Source of the DNA: Clostridia bacterium
GTDB taxonomy: Bacteria; Bacillota; Clostridia; Oscillospirales; Acutalibacteraceae
Direction: 5' to 3'
Length of the DNA stretch: 48,429 nucleotides
Assembly (NCBI GenBank): GCA_017625435.1
Contig: JAGAKX010000059.1
Coordinates: 1 to 48,429 of the forward strand
A program made the position numbers and the translations under genes. How positions within the stretch are numbered: the stretch's first letter is position 1; each line of letters starts with the position of its first letter. This document shows positions 48,323-48,429 of the stretch, piece by piece. The notes below the pieces were generated by a model, which saw only the letters and a program-made list of their open reading frames with translations, made no database searches and was not told the origin of the DNA.

Positions 48323-48429
48323 AATGAAATTCGCCTTACGGCGAGTGAAATAGCAACGCTATGAAATATGCTGTCGCATATGAAATATTTGCTTCGCAAA
48401 TGTTAAGGGCGAATTTTATTTCACTTTCT
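48323..48429 (+). repeat. Mini-hairpin array E (linker TGAAAT), runs to the window edge
   Basis: After TGAAAT: TCGCC-TTAC-GGCGA, linker GTGAAAT, AGC-AAC-GCT, ATGAAAT, ATGC-TGTC-GCAT, ATGAAAT, ATTTGC-TTC-GCAAAT, GTTAAG. Then GGCGAATTT (48408-48416), the exact complement of AAATTCGCC at 48327-48335. Same linker as array A. Confidence 0.8.

Overview
The window reads as a chromosomal segment of an anaerobic, gut-type Bacillota (class Clostridia, probably Oscillospirales or a near relative). This is inferred from strong AGGAGG-type ribosome binding sites, moderate base composition, dockerin-like Ca-binding modules on secreted proteins, Cys/His surface repeats typical of gut Clostridia, CCA-encoding tRNA genes, and plant-glycan and keto-sugar type enzymes. 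No phage, plasmid, CRISPR or integrase gene was seen.

Layout. 0.2-1.3 kb: secreted alpha/beta hydrolase. 1.7-5.8 kb (minus): four-gene operon of two paralogous acyl-CoA synthetases and two small unknown proteins; a third paralogue lies alone at 42.4-44.1 kb. 6.1-7.0 kb: lipoprotein. 7.4-18.3 kb, mostly minus: an enlarged MurA-like enolpyruvyl transferase, GH78 alpha-L-rhamnosidase, RecG, a membrane protein (plus), an amidohydrolase, a degenerate GH2-like protein and exonuclease III. 18.6-21.1 kb: LysM-G5-M23 cell-wall peptidase and a one-TM partner. 21.4-24.3 kb: Gfo/Idh/MocA oxidoreductase with two TIM-barrel sugar isomerases/epimerases. 24.9-26.7 kb: dockerin-bearing LCAT-like protein lacking its nucleophile. 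27.1-30.4 kb: Crp/Fnr regulator with an SBP/permease/ATPase importer. 30.7-35.3 kb: two dockerin-bearing paralogues, one with seven 41-residue Cys/His repeats. 35.9-40.0 kb (minus): SIS isomerase and ROK kinase; GME-like protein and MFS transporter. 40.4-42.1 kb: dut and lysC. 44.5-47.7 kb: two dockerin-bearing cysteine amidase/papain-like proteins. 48.0-48.3 kb: tRNA-Asp and tRNA-Thr.

The non-coding DNA is the most unusual part. Three families of small repeats fill almost every long intergenic gap: (I) about 100-bp elements with G-rich/C-rich terminal palindromes, one copy sitting inside a 209-bp unit with 18-bp terminal inverted repeats; (II) elements of almost constant length (149 bp in four copies) with a different terminal palindrome and a conserved internal motif; (III) a short TTCACTATTCACT-type repeat. 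On top of these are arrays of tiny hairpins whose stems differ from unit to unit while the 6-9 nt linker between them stays constant (TGAAAT, AGTGATATT or AGTTTTATT). Several begin at or overlap the stop codon of the gene before them and run in its orientation. This is the inverse of a CRISPR array and is my main candidate for an undescribed element.

Other leads are a MurA-like enzyme with two apparent extra EPT-fold units, a GH2-like and an LCAT-like protein lacking catalytic residues, and promoter motifs shared by the two acyl-CoA synthetase loci. Functional calls rest on motifs read by eye; no database search was run.
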